Positions 6,670 through 14,702 of a stretch of DNA of 21,906 nt are shown here, one piece after another. A program made the translations under genes and the position numbers. This stretch comes from JAUVIB01 sp964424545. GTDB lineage: Bacteria > Calditrichota > Calditrichia > Calditrichales > Calditrichaceae. Numbering within the stretch: position 1 is the first letter of the stretch; each line of letters starts with the position of its first letter. A model generated the notes under the pieces. That model had not been told where the DNA came from, did not search any database, and saw only the letters and a list, made by a program, of their open reading frames with translations. The stretch spans positions 1 to 21,906 of the forward strand of contig CAYRJN010000047.1 of assembly GCA_964424545.1 (NCBI GenBank). Reading direction: 5' to 3'.

Positions 6670-7719
6670 TTACCGATTTAATTCACCAACAAGATTTGTA
6701 AGGTCAATTTTTAAATCGTCCATAGTTGACTTATCGGCGCAATTCAAATAGATATGACCCTTTTCTTGGGTAAAATCATACATATCGCCTATATTATATC
6801 CTAATTTTTTTAAATCAATGCGCTTTTTTTGCGGTAGATAGTAAAGCCGGTATTCCGTTTCTGCCCGTGAATCTCCCGTATCCGACGCCATACGGATCAA
6901 AATCAACCAGTTTTTATCTTTGCTGTTTTCAACAATCTGAAACACGGATGAGTTATCTTCGATCAAGATATTTTTAGTTTTTTGCGATGTATCGAATAAT
7001 ACGGCATTTTCATCGTCATTAGTATATATTTTTTCGATGGACGCTGAATTATTTACTTGTGTAATGAAAGCAATATCCGAAATACATGTATCGTCCCACT
7101 TGCTGCCCGTATATACATCAACAATTTCGAATGAAAGAATATACTTAAAATAGCGCTGTGATTTATTCTTTTTCGCATAATCAAGCTGCTCGAATTTTTT
7201 TAAAATGTACGTTTTATAGGGTTTCAACAAATCCCAATCAAACGGAAATTTAATCTCCTGAACCGCGGGGGTATCCTTTAGTTCGATCGTAAATTCTTTA
7301 TCAAATGGTAGGCAGCGATACAGATCGGCAAATTGTCCGGCGTCCTCGTCAGTGGTTACGCCGCCGTAAACAAGGACTTTAATCTTTTTTACACGGTTAT
7401 TTTTATGGAAAACCACCTTGTTTTTAGCCAGGCCATTGGTAATTTTCAATGCTTGTAAATTCTCAGGAATAACAAAAAATATCTTTTCGCCGATACCGGA
7501 ACCTGCTGCGCCTTCTGCCCAACATGTGGCAGGATTACCGTCAAAAACATTGGAAAAATCATATCGTCCTATTTCCATCATATCGGCGGGCTTTTGCAAT
7601 TCGGAGCTTGTATTAAACAAATGTCCGCGTACGCTGTATAGAGGTAATTCAATCCATTTCTGGTTTTCCCCCAAAAGGATTGAAAACATACTAAACAAAC
7701 TTAATAAAGTGATTTTCAT
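6670..7719 (-). CDS. Secreted protein with NADase-type/discoidin-like glycan-binding domain
   Basis: A 349-residue protein with an N-terminal hydrophobic signal (about residues 1-17, ending LLGEN). Residues about 53-85 (SNVFDGNPATCWAEG, then GSGIGEKIFFVIPE) match the start of the discoidin-like domain often annotated as NADase-type glycan-binding. It continues as KIKVLVYGG and later VEIVDVYTGSKWDDTCISDIAF-like strands up to about residue 224. The remainder (225-349) is beta-rich and unrecognised. No catalytic motif is visible, so a binding or surface role is more likely than an enzyme. GAGGGCAAG precedes the ATG. It is probably monocistronic, with 197 bp to the next gene. Confidence 0.65.
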   Translation of the reverse strand: MKITLLSLFSMFSILLGENQKWIELPLYSVRGHLFNTSSELQKPADMMEIGRYDFSNVFDGNPATCWAEGAAGSGIGEKIFFVIPENLQALKITNGLAKNKVVFHKNNRVKKIKVLVYGGVTTDEDAGQFADLYRCLPFDKEFTIELKDTPAVQEIKFPFDWDLLKPYKTYILKKFEQLDYAKKNKSQRYFKYILSFEIVDVYTGSKWDDTCISDIAFITQVNNSASIEKIYTNDDENAVLFDTSQKTKNILIEDNSSVFQIVENSKDKNWLILIRMASDTGDSRAETEYRLYYLPQKKRIDLKKLGYNIGDMYDFTQEKGHIYLNCADKSTMDDLKIDLTNLVGELNR

Positions 7720-8122
7720 CTTGCCCTCGCAATTCTTTTATCGTCTTCAATTAGAAGTTGATGTTATAAATTGTAAATATTTAGATGGCATTATTTAATC
7801 AAACAATGATAACTTGACGACAGACGCTCCTCTTTTTACTAATTAATTTGCTGAGTTGTCTTCTTAATCTATGTTTTTTCTCTCTTCCGCTTAATAATTG
7901 TAAACTTTGAAATTCCTACACAAACAAATAACAAACAATCCATTTACCCGTCTAATTTAAAGTTTTACCTTCGCTGTAATAAAGGAGATTGCCGTCAAGA
8001 TCTCAATGACAGCGCCATATCATCAAAATAGCAAATACCTTCTACCGATCAATCCATTTACATAGCATTGATTAGTAGTCGCTCTATTAAAAGCGGAAGA
8101 TTTTATGCGCCTTAAAACAATT
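7720..8122. other. Intergenic region without recognised gene
   Basis: This is 403 bp, AT-rich, with no credible ORF. At 7984-8012 the minus strand reads CTGTCATTGAGA...GGCAATCTCC. Its two ends resemble a dispersed repeat seen in several bacterial genomes (TGTCATTGCGAG...GCAATCTC) with the middle shortened, so it could be a relic of such an element. No terminator with a T-run was found for the upstream lipoprotein gene. Confidence 0.35.
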
Positions 8123-8596
8123 TTAACTAATATTGTTATCGTACACTTTAATTTTCAATGAAAAATAATTTCTGCAGATTTCAACTTCAAGATGAATATT
8201 ATTCTTTTTGAAAGACCCGTTAACTATAGACGGATCGCCATTGTCCCAACGTCCCTGCCAATGATTTTCTTTTGTGAACAATTGTTTATAATGTTTAAGA
8301 ATCTGCTTGTAATTTTTAGGATGTTCTTTATAAATAACATAAACCTTGTATACTTTATCGTTTACGCCGCCCGGCGTAGGCGTTCTGCCTGTTCCACTTT
8401 GAATATCATCCGCGCTAATACCCTCGGGGAGGGTTACTTCTTCAGGATAACCTTCCGGCAAATCGCTCTCTATCCGTTTTTCCGTATATCCGAAAGCAGG
8501 CGCCTTTTTGTCGGACTCATTATCATTTTTCTTGCAATTTGTTAATAGCGAAAAAACAAAAAACGCGCCGATTAATACATAAAAAAACAGTTTCAC
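8123..8596 (-). CDS. Lipoprotein of unknown function (paralogue A)
   Basis: A 157-residue protein with a lipoprotein signal ending at Cys21 (LLTNC; Asn at -1 is unusual), then a charged linker and a C-terminal domain. That domain contains LPEGYPEEVTLPEGIS, HYKQLFTKENHWQGRW and GSFKKNNI. The same three blocks occur in the lipoprotein at 9777-10244, so the two are paralogues. The family is not one I can name; the layout suggests a small periplasm-facing domain of about 110 residues. The start is GTG, with AGGTGG eight bases upstream. It follows the SprT-like gene by 12 bp and probably shares its transcript. Confidence 0.75.
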   Translation of the reverse strand: MKLFFYVLIGAFFVFSLLTNCKKNDNESDKKAPAFGYTEKRIESDLPEGYPEEVTLPEGISADDIQSGTGRTPTPGGVNDKVYKVYVIYKEHPKNYKQILKHYKQLFTKENHWQGRWDNGDPSIVNGSFKKNNIHLEVEICRNYFSLKIKVYDNNIS

Positions 8597-8608
8597 CCTA
8601 TTTCCACC

Positions 8609-9304
8609 TCATAGTTTATGACGTTTTTTACGAATCCATGTTTCAACTTTTTCATACTCGGGAAAGGAACGCTCCAACTTGCGAAATTCTACCGTGTGTA
8701 CCCTGCGTCTTCCGTTTACCGTTACAACAGGAAGATATATATGCAGCATCTCATGATACATCAAATATTCTATCACGTTTAGCGGGGTTTTACGCGAATC
8801 AAAAATACGACTGATTACCAATAAATTCTTTTCCGACGAATAAAACCCGAGTCTGCGGTAACTATCGTTTAAACTCCACCCTATAAGCGGTTTTGAAAGT
8901 TTATCGTTAAAAAAACGTCGATTAAGTTTGTAAAATATGTCATCAAGATCGTAATACTTCCCTTTGGCTGTATAGGCGGGGGAAGGAGGCCGCGTTCTTA
9001 CGGCATGATAATCATCAAAATGATTTTCCCGAATATATTGCTTATATATGCGTCGAATATCATTATCTATTTTACAATGAAATACTTTAGATAAAAGTAT
9101 TATCCCCAGTATTTGTATAATTTGCCGCGGCGCCTCAACAAATGCCTCCGATATATTCAGGGTCAAAACGCCGTCCCGCAAGCGAATGGAATGACTAAGA
9201 GTTTTTGTTTTTTTAAATCTCGCAAATAAGCGGTTTTTTGAGCGCTTGGGAAAATCATTAATTAAGACATCCCGAAGGATAACATTTAAATCCGATTCTG
9301 TCAC
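8609..9304 (-). CDS. SprT-like zinc metallopeptidase
   Basis: A 231-residue protein with the zinc-binding motif HEMLH (184-188), a downstream His203 in RVHTVEFRKLE as third ligand, and YDLDDIFYKLNRRFF leading into the core (about 119-133). This order fits the SprT-like family of metal-dependent proteases, related to the Spartan protease domain. The N-terminal about 110 residues (RDGVLTLNISEAFVEAP and on) are a less conserved lead-in domain. No signal peptide is seen, so it is probably cytoplasmic. The start is GTG at 9304 with CAGGT six bases upstream. It is followed after 12 bp by a lipoprotein gene and preceded by that lipoprotein's paralogue. Confidence 0.8.
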   Translation of the reverse strand: MTESDLNVILRDVLINDFPKRSKNRLFARFKKTKTLSHSIRLRDGVLTLNISEAFVEAPRQIIQILGIILLSKVFHCKIDNDIRRIYKQYIRENHFDDYHAVRTRPPSPAYTAKGKYYDLDDIFYKLNRRFFNDKLSKPLIGWSLNDSYRRLGFYSSEKNLLVISRIFDSRKTPLNVIEYLMYHEMLHIYLPVVTVNGRRRVHTVEFRKLERSFPEYEKVETWIRKKRHKL

Positions 9305-9776
9305 TATATACCTGCAAATTCTTTATTCTTTACAATATCTAATCGCCATTTTTAAAACAACGGCAAACCAAGTAATCAACAAATATCAACTTAATGGAAT
9401 GTAAATATGTGATGCGATTTTTACAATATCCGGCACCTAAGAACAAAACTTTGTATATTGATTAATTAAACCCAACATTTGTCATTTCTTCTAAAGAAGG
9501 AATTTGAACCCTGAATTGGAAGATTTAGACTCTCCGATTAAATCGAAAAATCTAAAATTGTACGTATAAAAAAAATATTCTAAAATAATATTAAAAATGT
9601 CCCGAATGGGTTAATTTTTAAAATTCAGATACAATTAAATATATTTCCTGCGCGCTTGGCTAAAAAATACACTGGTTTCTTTTATTATTAAAACCTCAGT
9701 TTTAACTTAGGCCTCTCGGGTTATATTTACAATAATCATTAATGGAAAAAACAGGCGTAAAATTTATCGTGTTTTG
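9305..9776. other. Intergenic region between lipoprotein B and the SprT-like gene
   Basis: This is 472 bp of very AT-rich DNA without a credible ORF. It holds a possible minus-strand terminator (9685-9711). TCCGATTAAATCG at 9533-9545 matches the core of the 3957-3979 palindrome. A weak TTGTTT-17-TATTGT pair lies just before the SprT-like gene. Confidence 0.4.
9685..9711 (-). terminator. Possible intrinsic terminator after lipoprotein B
   Basis: The minus strand reads CCTAAGTT-AA-AACTGAGG, a stem with one mismatch and a tight loop, followed by TTTTAATAAT. It lies about 65 bp after the lipoprotein stop. The stem is imperfect. Confidence 0.35.
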
Positions 9777-10244
9777 CTATTGTTGCATTACTTCCGCCTT
9801 AAACATAAAAAGGATAGGGTCGGATTTTATCTTTACCGTAATATTATTCTTTTTAAATGTTCCGTTACCTTCATTTTCTTCATTAATATTCCATTTTCCT
9901 TTCCATCCGTTTTCTTCCGTCAACAAAGAGCGGTAATGCGCGACAAGCTCGCCGAGGTTTTTAGCATGCATAATATCGATTTCATACGATCTATATTTTT
10001 GTTCTTCATTAGCGCTTCCGGAAGATAAAATGGTGCCTTCGCCCACGCTGACCCTTTTCGGGCTGACGCCTTTAGGTAGCGTCAGTTCCGCGGGATAACC
10101 GTCGGGAAGCGACGCTTCTTCCTTTTTTTCAACCTTTGTCACCGCTTTTTCACTTTTTTTATTTTCATCTTTATTGCTTGAGCAAGCCGTAAAAAGAGAA
10201 AAGGCCAAAACGGTGCTTACAAAAAATCTAATAAATAATTTCAT
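9777..10244 (-). CDS. Lipoprotein of unknown function (paralogue B)
   Basis: A 155-residue protein starting at the ATG at 10244, which has AAAGGA nine bases upstream. The frame is open for 37 more codons upstream, but that extension lacks a signal peptide and would bury this one. The signal ends at Cys21 (LFTAC), followed by a Lys/Glu-rich linker. The C-terminal domain has LPDGYPAELTLPKGVS, HYRSLLTEENGWKGKW and GTFKKNNI, shared with the lipoprotein at 8123-8596. I cannot name the family. It lies 472 bp upstream of the SprT-like gene, and it is separated from the preceding operon by a terminator. Confidence 0.75.
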   Translation of the reverse strand: MKLFIRFFVSTVLAFSLFTACSSNKDENKKSEKAVTKVEKKEEASLPDGYPAELTLPKGVSPKRVSVGEGTILSSGSANEEQKYRSYEIDIMHAKNLGELVAHYRSLLTEENGWKGKWNINEENEGNGTFKKNNITVKIKSDPILFMFKAEVMQQ

Positions 10245-10365
10245 AATATTGTATCCTTTTTTTATAAGCTTAATATCTATTAATTTACGCCTGTTTAAAT
10301 TATCTTTTTTTACAAAAAATATTTCATAACTAATTGAATCATTTCGGACAACCAATAAAATACAT

Positions 10366-10400
10366 AAAAAAAACCCTTATTCCATAACAGAATAAGGATT
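10366..10400 (-). terminator. Intrinsic terminator of the nfn-mdh-UPF0173 transcript
   Basis: The minus strand has CCTTATTC-TGTTATG-GAATAAGG, a perfect 8-bp stem with a 7-base loop, followed by GTTTTTTTT (eight T). It begins about 15 bp after the UPF0173 stop codon. Confidence 0.9.
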
Positions 10401-10414
10401 TAAAAACGCATCAA

Positions 10415-11092
10415 TTAAAAAATATATCTTTCACCGATTCCCAGCAGTTTGGCCTCATATCCATTACTCTGTACCTTCTCAATAAAGGAGAGCGGGTCAA
10501 CGTTAATCACATCAAAGGTTTTGTAATGCATTGGAATAGTCAGTTTTGGCTTAACGAACTCAACCGCCTTAACGGCGTCGTCAATTCCCATGGTAAAATT
10601 ATCACCGATATTCACGAGAAAAATATCTACGGGATTCATCTCTCCGATTAACTGCATATCCAAAAATAGTCCCGTATCGCCGGTATGATAAATAGTTTTT
10701 CCTTCAACCGTCAATAGAATACCGGCCGGCGTGCCCGCATAAGAGCCGTCGGGAAAAGACGATCCGTGCCAGGCAGGCGTCAATTTAACTCTTCCAAAAG
10801 GAAATTCATGAGCGCCGCCGATGTGCATTGGATGAACATTGGCTCCCTTATCGCCGCAATAATTGGCGATCTCAAAATTCGTAATAATTATACCGTTGTT
10901 GGCTTTAGCCAATGGTATCGCGTCTCCGAGATGATCGCCGTGACCATGCGTAACGATAATATAATCGGCTTTAACATCAGATGGCTTTAGAGCCGCTGTG
11001 GGATTACCCTCTAAAAAAGGATCAATGGCAATGGTGTAATTATCCGTTTCCACCAGCCAGGCGGAATGACTCAGATAAGTTAACTTAGCCAT
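10415..11092 (-). CDS. UPF0173 metal-dependent hydrolase (metallo-beta-lactamase fold)
   Basis: A 225-residue cytosolic protein. The metal site THGHGDH (His49, His51, Asp53, His54), AWHG (His109), HTGDTG (Asp139) and IPMHYKTFD complete the metallo-beta-lactamase set, and length and pattern match UPF0173. The substrate is unknown in the family; a hydrolase of small phosphate or thioester compounds is a general guess. AGGAGGAT precedes the ATG. It starts 11 bp after mdh, so it is probably co-transcribed with it, and a strong terminator follows. Confidence 0.9.
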   Translation of the reverse strand: MAKLTYLSHSAWLVETDNYTIAIDPFLEGNPTAALKPSDVKADYIIVTHGHGDHLGDAIPLAKANNGIIITNFEIANYCGDKGANVHPMHIGGAHEFPFGRVKLTPAWHGSSFPDGSYAGTPAGILLTVEGKTIYHTGDTGLFLDMQLIGEMNPVDIFLVNIGDNFTMGIDDAVKAVEFVKPKLTIPMHYKTFDVINVDPLSFIEKVQSNGYEAKLLGIGERYIF

Positions 11093-11103
11093 AGTTTATC
11101 CTC

Positions 11104-12060
11104 CTATTTTGTCATGGCAAGAACTTCGTCTTTCGTTTTTTGTACGGACGCTACGGACTTTTTGAAATCTTCTTTTTCGGATTCCGTCAGATCCATTTCA
11201 ATTACTTTGCTCATACCTCCGGCGTCAAGGATAGCGGGAACGCCGATAAACAAACCGTCAACGCCGTATTCGCCTTCGAGATATGCGCTGACGGCCATGA
11301 TTTTCTTTTTATCGTAAATAATGGATTCGGCCATTTCCAAAGCGCTCCATGCCGGAGAGACAAAAGCGGAACCGGAACCGAGCAGTTTAACCACTTCGCC
11401 GCCGGCTTTTCTGGTACGGGCTTCGATTTCATCCAATTTTTCCGATGAAACAAACTTTTCAACCGGCATACCGGCAATTCTGCAGGCAGAGCGAATCGGC
11501 AGCATATTATCGCCGTGGCCGCCGAGAACCATTGCCTCAACGTTTTCTACGCTTACGCCCGCTTCTTCGGCAATAAAATAGCGATATCTTGCCGAATCCA
11601 AAACGCCGGCCATGCCAATTAACCGCGCGCGCGACGGTTTAAGATTCATATACAGACGATAAACAATAGCGTCCAAAGGATTGGCAATAGAAATGAACAT
11701 AGCTTCCGGACAATTTTTGCTAAACCCTTCACTGACGGCGTCGGTAATTTTTAAATTCACTTCCAACAGTTCCTCGCGCGTGGGAAGAGTGCCGTCCGGA
11801 CGAGCGGCGCGCGGAACGCCGGCTGTATTGATAACCAACTCGCATCCTTCAAGCACATCATACTCCTTAGAAGCGCTTACTTTGATATCCGTCGAAATAA
11901 CCGGCGTGCCCTCGGAAATATCCAAAGCTTTACCCTTAGCTAATTCGGGCGGTTTAACGTCAACTAATGCAACCTCTCTTCCTAAACGACGGCGTACCAT
12001 TTCCTGCACTAAAACTCCGCCGATATTCCCCCCGCCAATGACACCAATTTTGTTTAACAT
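11104..12060 (-). CDS. mdh: Malate dehydrogenase (LDH/MDH family)
   Basis: A 318-residue NAD-dependent enzyme interconverting malate and oxaloacetate. It has the Rossmann motif GVIGGGNIGG (6-15), Asp34 after the second strand (NAD preference), catalytic Asp155 and Arg158 in LDSARYR, and His182 in GGHGD. The mobile substrate loop reads VPRAARPDGTLPTRE (82-96). It is about five residues longer than the usual VPRKPGMTRE, so which Arg binds substrate is unclear and activity on another 2-oxoacid is possible. AAAGGAG precedes the ATG. It has its own likely promoter just upstream, follows nfnB by 70 bp and leads into the UPF0173 gene. Confidence 0.88.
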   Translation of the reverse strand: MLNKIGVIGGGNIGGVLVQEMVRRRLGREVALVDVKPPELAKGKALDISEGTPVISTDIKVSASKEYDVLEGCELVINTAGVPRAARPDGTLPTREELLEVNLKITDAVSEGFSKNCPEAMFISIANPLDAIVYRLYMNLKPSRARLIGMAGVLDSARYRYFIAEEAGVSVENVEAMVLGGHGDNMLPIRSACRIAGMPVEKFVSSEKLDEIEARTRKAGGEVVKLLGSGSAFVSPAWSALEMAESIIYDKKKIMAVSAYLEGEYGVDGLFIGVPAILDAGGMSKVIEMDLTESEKEDFKKSVASVQKTKDEVLAMTK

Positions 12061-12093
12061 TTCTATTCTCCTTTAATTTGGTTAGGATAACTC

Positions 12094-12122
12094 ATAATAC
12101 TTCATTATTAGCTCGCTTGCAA
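12094..12122 (-). promoter_or_regulatory. Sigma70-like promoter for mdh
   Basis: TTGCAA (12117-12122), 17 bp, then TATTAT (12094-12099) on the minus strand, ending 33 bp before the mdh ATG. The spacing is optimal and four to five of six bases match in each box. It would let mdh-UPF0173 be transcribed separately from nfnAB. Confidence 0.55.
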
Positions 12123-12130
12123 CATATTTT

Positions 12131-13555
12131 TTATTTTTCATTTTTCAGATAATCGTTAATCGCTGCCGCAGCCTTTCTACCGGCTCCCATTGCAAGAATA
12201 ACCGTCGCCCCGCCTGTTACAATATCGCCCCCGGCAAAAACGCCCTTTTTCGTAGTCGCCATGGTCTCCTCATCCACGACTATCGTACCGCGTCTCGAAT
12301 ACTGCATATCCGGCGTCGATTCCTGCAGCAATGGATTAGAGCCGTTTCCGATAGCCATAACGGCAATGGAAACATCGATGTCAAATTCCGAACCTTCAAT
12401 GGGAACCGGACGCCTGCGCCCCGAATCGTCCGGCTCGCCAAGCTCCATTTTAATACAGCGAATACCACGCAACAGCTCGTTTTCATCAGCTAAAAATTCA
12501 ACCGGATTGGTGAGCATAAGGAATTCGATGCCTTCTTCTTTGGCATGTTTGATCTCTTCATTTCTCGCCGGCATCTCCACATCGGATCTTCTATAAATAA
12601 TATAGGCGTTTTTAGCGCCGAGACGTTTGGCTGTTCTTACCGAATCCATAGCTGTATTGCCGCCGCCGATTACCGCAACATTTTTGTCTTTACAATCCAA
12701 AACGGGTGAATCGTATTCGGGGAACTTATACGCTTTCATCAAATTAACGCGCGTCAGCCATTCATTGGCCGAATAAACGCCGGCTGCATTTTCTCCAGGG
12801 ATACCCATAAACCAAGGTAAGCCCGCTCCGGCGCCCACAAATACGGCGTCAAATCCTTCCTTCGTCAACAACTCATCGATGGTGTCGGTTTTTCCGATTA
12901 CGGCATCGGTTACAAACTTTACGCCCATACTCCTTAATCCGTCTATCTCTTTGCGCACTATCTCCTTCGGCAAGCGGAATTCGGGTATACCGTAAACTAA
13001 CACGCCGCCAAGTTCATGCAATGCTTCAAACACCGTTACATCATGCCCCATTTGAATTAAATCATTAGCGCAACTCAATCCGGCCGGCCCGCTGCCCACA
13101 ATAGCGACTTTTTTGCCGGTAGGCGGCTGGATTTTCGGCATTTCAACGGCGCCGAGCTCGCGCTCGTAATCAGCCACAAAACGTTCCAGATTACCGATAG
13201 CAACCGGTTCACCGCGTTTACCTACGATACAAACTTGTTCGCATTGTTCCTCCTGCGGACATACTCTGCCGCAAATTGCAGGTAAGGCGTTATCTTCTTT
13301 TATTTTGGTTACGGCGCCAAGGAAATCGCCTTCGGCTATTAAACCTACAAAATCTTTAATTTGAATATTAACCGGACAGCCATCGACACAAGTCGGTTTC
13401 GGGCACTGAATGCAGCGCAACGCCTCTTGTTTGGCCATTTCGGCCGTATAACCTTTATTCACCTCTAAAAAATTCGCGGCGCGCTCCAACGGATCTTGCT
13501 CTATCATCGGATTGCGCGGTATTTTCATTCTTTCTTTAACTGTCAATTCCGCCAT
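12131..13555 (-). CDS. nfnB: NADH-dependent ferredoxin:NADP reductase large subunit NfnB (GltA-like)
   Basis: A 474-residue flavoprotein homologous to the small subunit of glutamate synthase. The N-terminal iron-sulfur domain has Cys48, 51, 56, 60 and Cys95, 99, 105, 109 (two [4Fe-4S] sites). Next come an FAD-binding GSGPAGLSC (154-162) and an NADPH-binding VIGGGNTAMDS (about 295). The C-terminal GVFAGGDIVTGGATV closes the FAD domain. Alone it is often annotated gltA or sudA. The adjacent nfnA-type partner makes an electron-bifurcating NfnAB complex (NADH + reduced ferredoxin to 2 NADPH) more likely. No glutamate synthase large subunit is present. AAGGTGACC precedes the ATG. Confidence 0.88.
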   Translation of the reverse strand: MAELTVKERMKIPRNPMIEQDPLERAANFLEVNKGYTAEMAKQEALRCIQCPKPTCVDGCPVNIQIKDFVGLIAEGDFLGAVTKIKEDNALPAICGRVCPQEEQCEQVCIVGKRGEPVAIGNLERFVADYERELGAVEMPKIQPPTGKKVAIVGSGPAGLSCANDLIQMGHDVTVFEALHELGGVLVYGIPEFRLPKEIVRKEIDGLRSMGVKFVTDAVIGKTDTIDELLTKEGFDAVFVGAGAGLPWFMGIPGENAAGVYSANEWLTRVNLMKAYKFPEYDSPVLDCKDKNVAVIGGGNTAMDSVRTAKRLGAKNAYIIYRRSDVEMPARNEEIKHAKEEGIEFLMLTNPVEFLADENELLRGIRCIKMELGEPDDSGRRRPVPIEGSEFDIDVSIAVMAIGNGSNPLLQESTPDMQYSRRGTIVVDEETMATTKKGVFAGGDIVTGGATVILAMGAGRKAAAAINDYLKNEK

Positions 13556-13635
13556 AAGGTCACCTTTTATGTTAAAATTTCATACTCGGATTTAATAATT
13601 AAATTACGCCTTTACGCATTTTTCAATTCGGAAAT

Positions 13636-14475
13636 CTACACATTTAACTTGCATTCATGTTCATACTTTTCGAGCGATTCTTTTTCATACTTCGAATAAA
13701 CTCTGTTGCGGTTGGTTAGATTTTTAAAATCCACCTGATGGGCGTCAAATTCCGGCCCGTCTATACAGGCAAACTTTGTTTCCCCATTCACCGTAACGCG
13801 GCAGGCGCCGCACATACCCGTACCGTCCACCATAATGGGATTTAGACTGACTACCGTTTTAATTCCGTAAGGCTTGGTAACATCCGCGACCGCTCTCATC
13901 ATGGGAATGGGACCGATAGCCAGAACGAATTTTATATCCTTGCCTTCGTCAATCAATTTTTGCAACATTTGGGTAACAAAACCATGAAAGCCGTAACTGC
14001 CGTCGTCCGTAGTAATGTAAGCTTCATCGCTTACGGCATTCATTTCTTCCTCCAAAATGACTAAATCTTTAGTGCGCGCCCCGTTTATGGTAATCACATG
14101 ATTTCCGGCTTCTTTTAAGGCCACGGCCGTCGGAAAAGCAATCGCCGTACCTACGCCACCTCCGATACTGACCGCAACGCCGAACTTTTCTATATGCGAA
14201 GGCATCCCCAACGGCCCTACGACGTCAAGAATGGTATCCCCGCTTTTTTTATCGTTCAGCGCTTTTGTCGTCTTCCCCACACCCTGCACGATAAGGGTAA
14301 TTGTGCCTTTTTCATTATTTGAATCGGCAATAGTCAGGGGAATACGTTCCCCATGATCATCAATGCGTATTATTACAAACTGTCCAGCTTTGCGTTTTTT
14401 CGCGATTTTGGGCGCCTCAATCTCGAAGCGTTTTATATCCTGAGCAATAAATTCCGCTTTTATAATTTTATACAT
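13636..14475 (-). CDS. nfnA: NADH-dependent ferredoxin:NADP reductase small subunit NfnA
   Basis: A protein of about 279 residues of the ferredoxin-NADP reductase / dihydroorotate dehydrogenase electron-transfer type. It has an FAD-binding segment GERIPLTIAD, an NAD-binding SIGGGVGTAI, and a C-terminal [2Fe-2S] site with Asp plus Cys-x2-Cys and a distal Cys (VDGTGMCGAC ... FACIDGPEF). The Asp + three Cys ligand set is characteristic of NfnA. Two ATGs lie two codons apart. GGGG directly touches the first (14481) but is six bases from the second (14475), so the second is preferred. It is first in the operon, 80 bp before nfnB, with a promoter upstream. Confidence 0.88.
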   Translation of the reverse strand: MYKIIKAEFIAQDIKRFEIEAPKIAKKRKAGQFVIIRIDDHGERIPLTIADSNNEKGTITLIVQGVGKTTKALNDKKSGDTILDVVGPLGMPSHIEKFGVAVSIGGGVGTAIAFPTAVALKEAGNHVITINGARTKDLVILEEEMNAVSDEAYITTDDGSYGFHGFVTQMLQKLIDEGKDIKFVLAIGPIPMMRAVADVTKPYGIKTVVSLNPIMVDGTGMCGACRVTVNGETKFACIDGPEFDAHQVDFKNLTNRNRVYSKYEKESLEKYEHECKLNV

Positions 14476-14576
14476 CTTCATCCCCGTATCAATTAATATT
14501 TATTTTATTTTTGAGTTGTTAATATAACACTTTAAGCTAAAAAATAAAAGCCGTAATGACCTGAATTATCAAGAAA

Positions 14577-14605
14577 ATTATATATTTATCAAATAAATTT
14601 ATCAA
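14577..14605 (-). promoter_or_regulatory. Sigma70-like promoter for nfnAB
   Basis: TTGATA (14600-14605), exactly 17 bp, then TATAAT (14577-14582) on the minus strand, about 100 bp before nfnA. This is the best promoter match I found in the window. The rest of the 14482-14702 gap holds nothing else recognisable. Confidence 0.65.
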
Positions 14606-14702
14606 CACTTGCAAAAAGTCGCGTAAGCTTTTATCATCGGATGGAAATGAAAGCGCCTCGATGAGAATCGTTTAAGGCTTGAAATGAAGCAAAATAATTA
14701 AC

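Noticed and set aside
9742..10028. Plus-strand frames of 64 and 84 codons
   Set aside because: They lie opposite lipoprotein B and are phenylalanine/serine-rich shadows of an A/T-rich gene.
10245..10355. 37-codon upstream extension of lipoprotein B
   Set aside because: It would place the lipoprotein signal in the interior. The ATG at 10244 has AAAGGA at good spacing.
11114..12076. Several plus-strand frames of 67-131 codons opposite mdh
   Set aside because: They are antisense shadows of a well-supported malate dehydrogenase gene with normal codon pattern.
12131..13555. Glutamate synthase small subunit acting in ammonia assimilation
   Set aside because: No large subunit is present, and the adjacent NfnA-type partner makes the NfnAB transhydrogenase the better reading.
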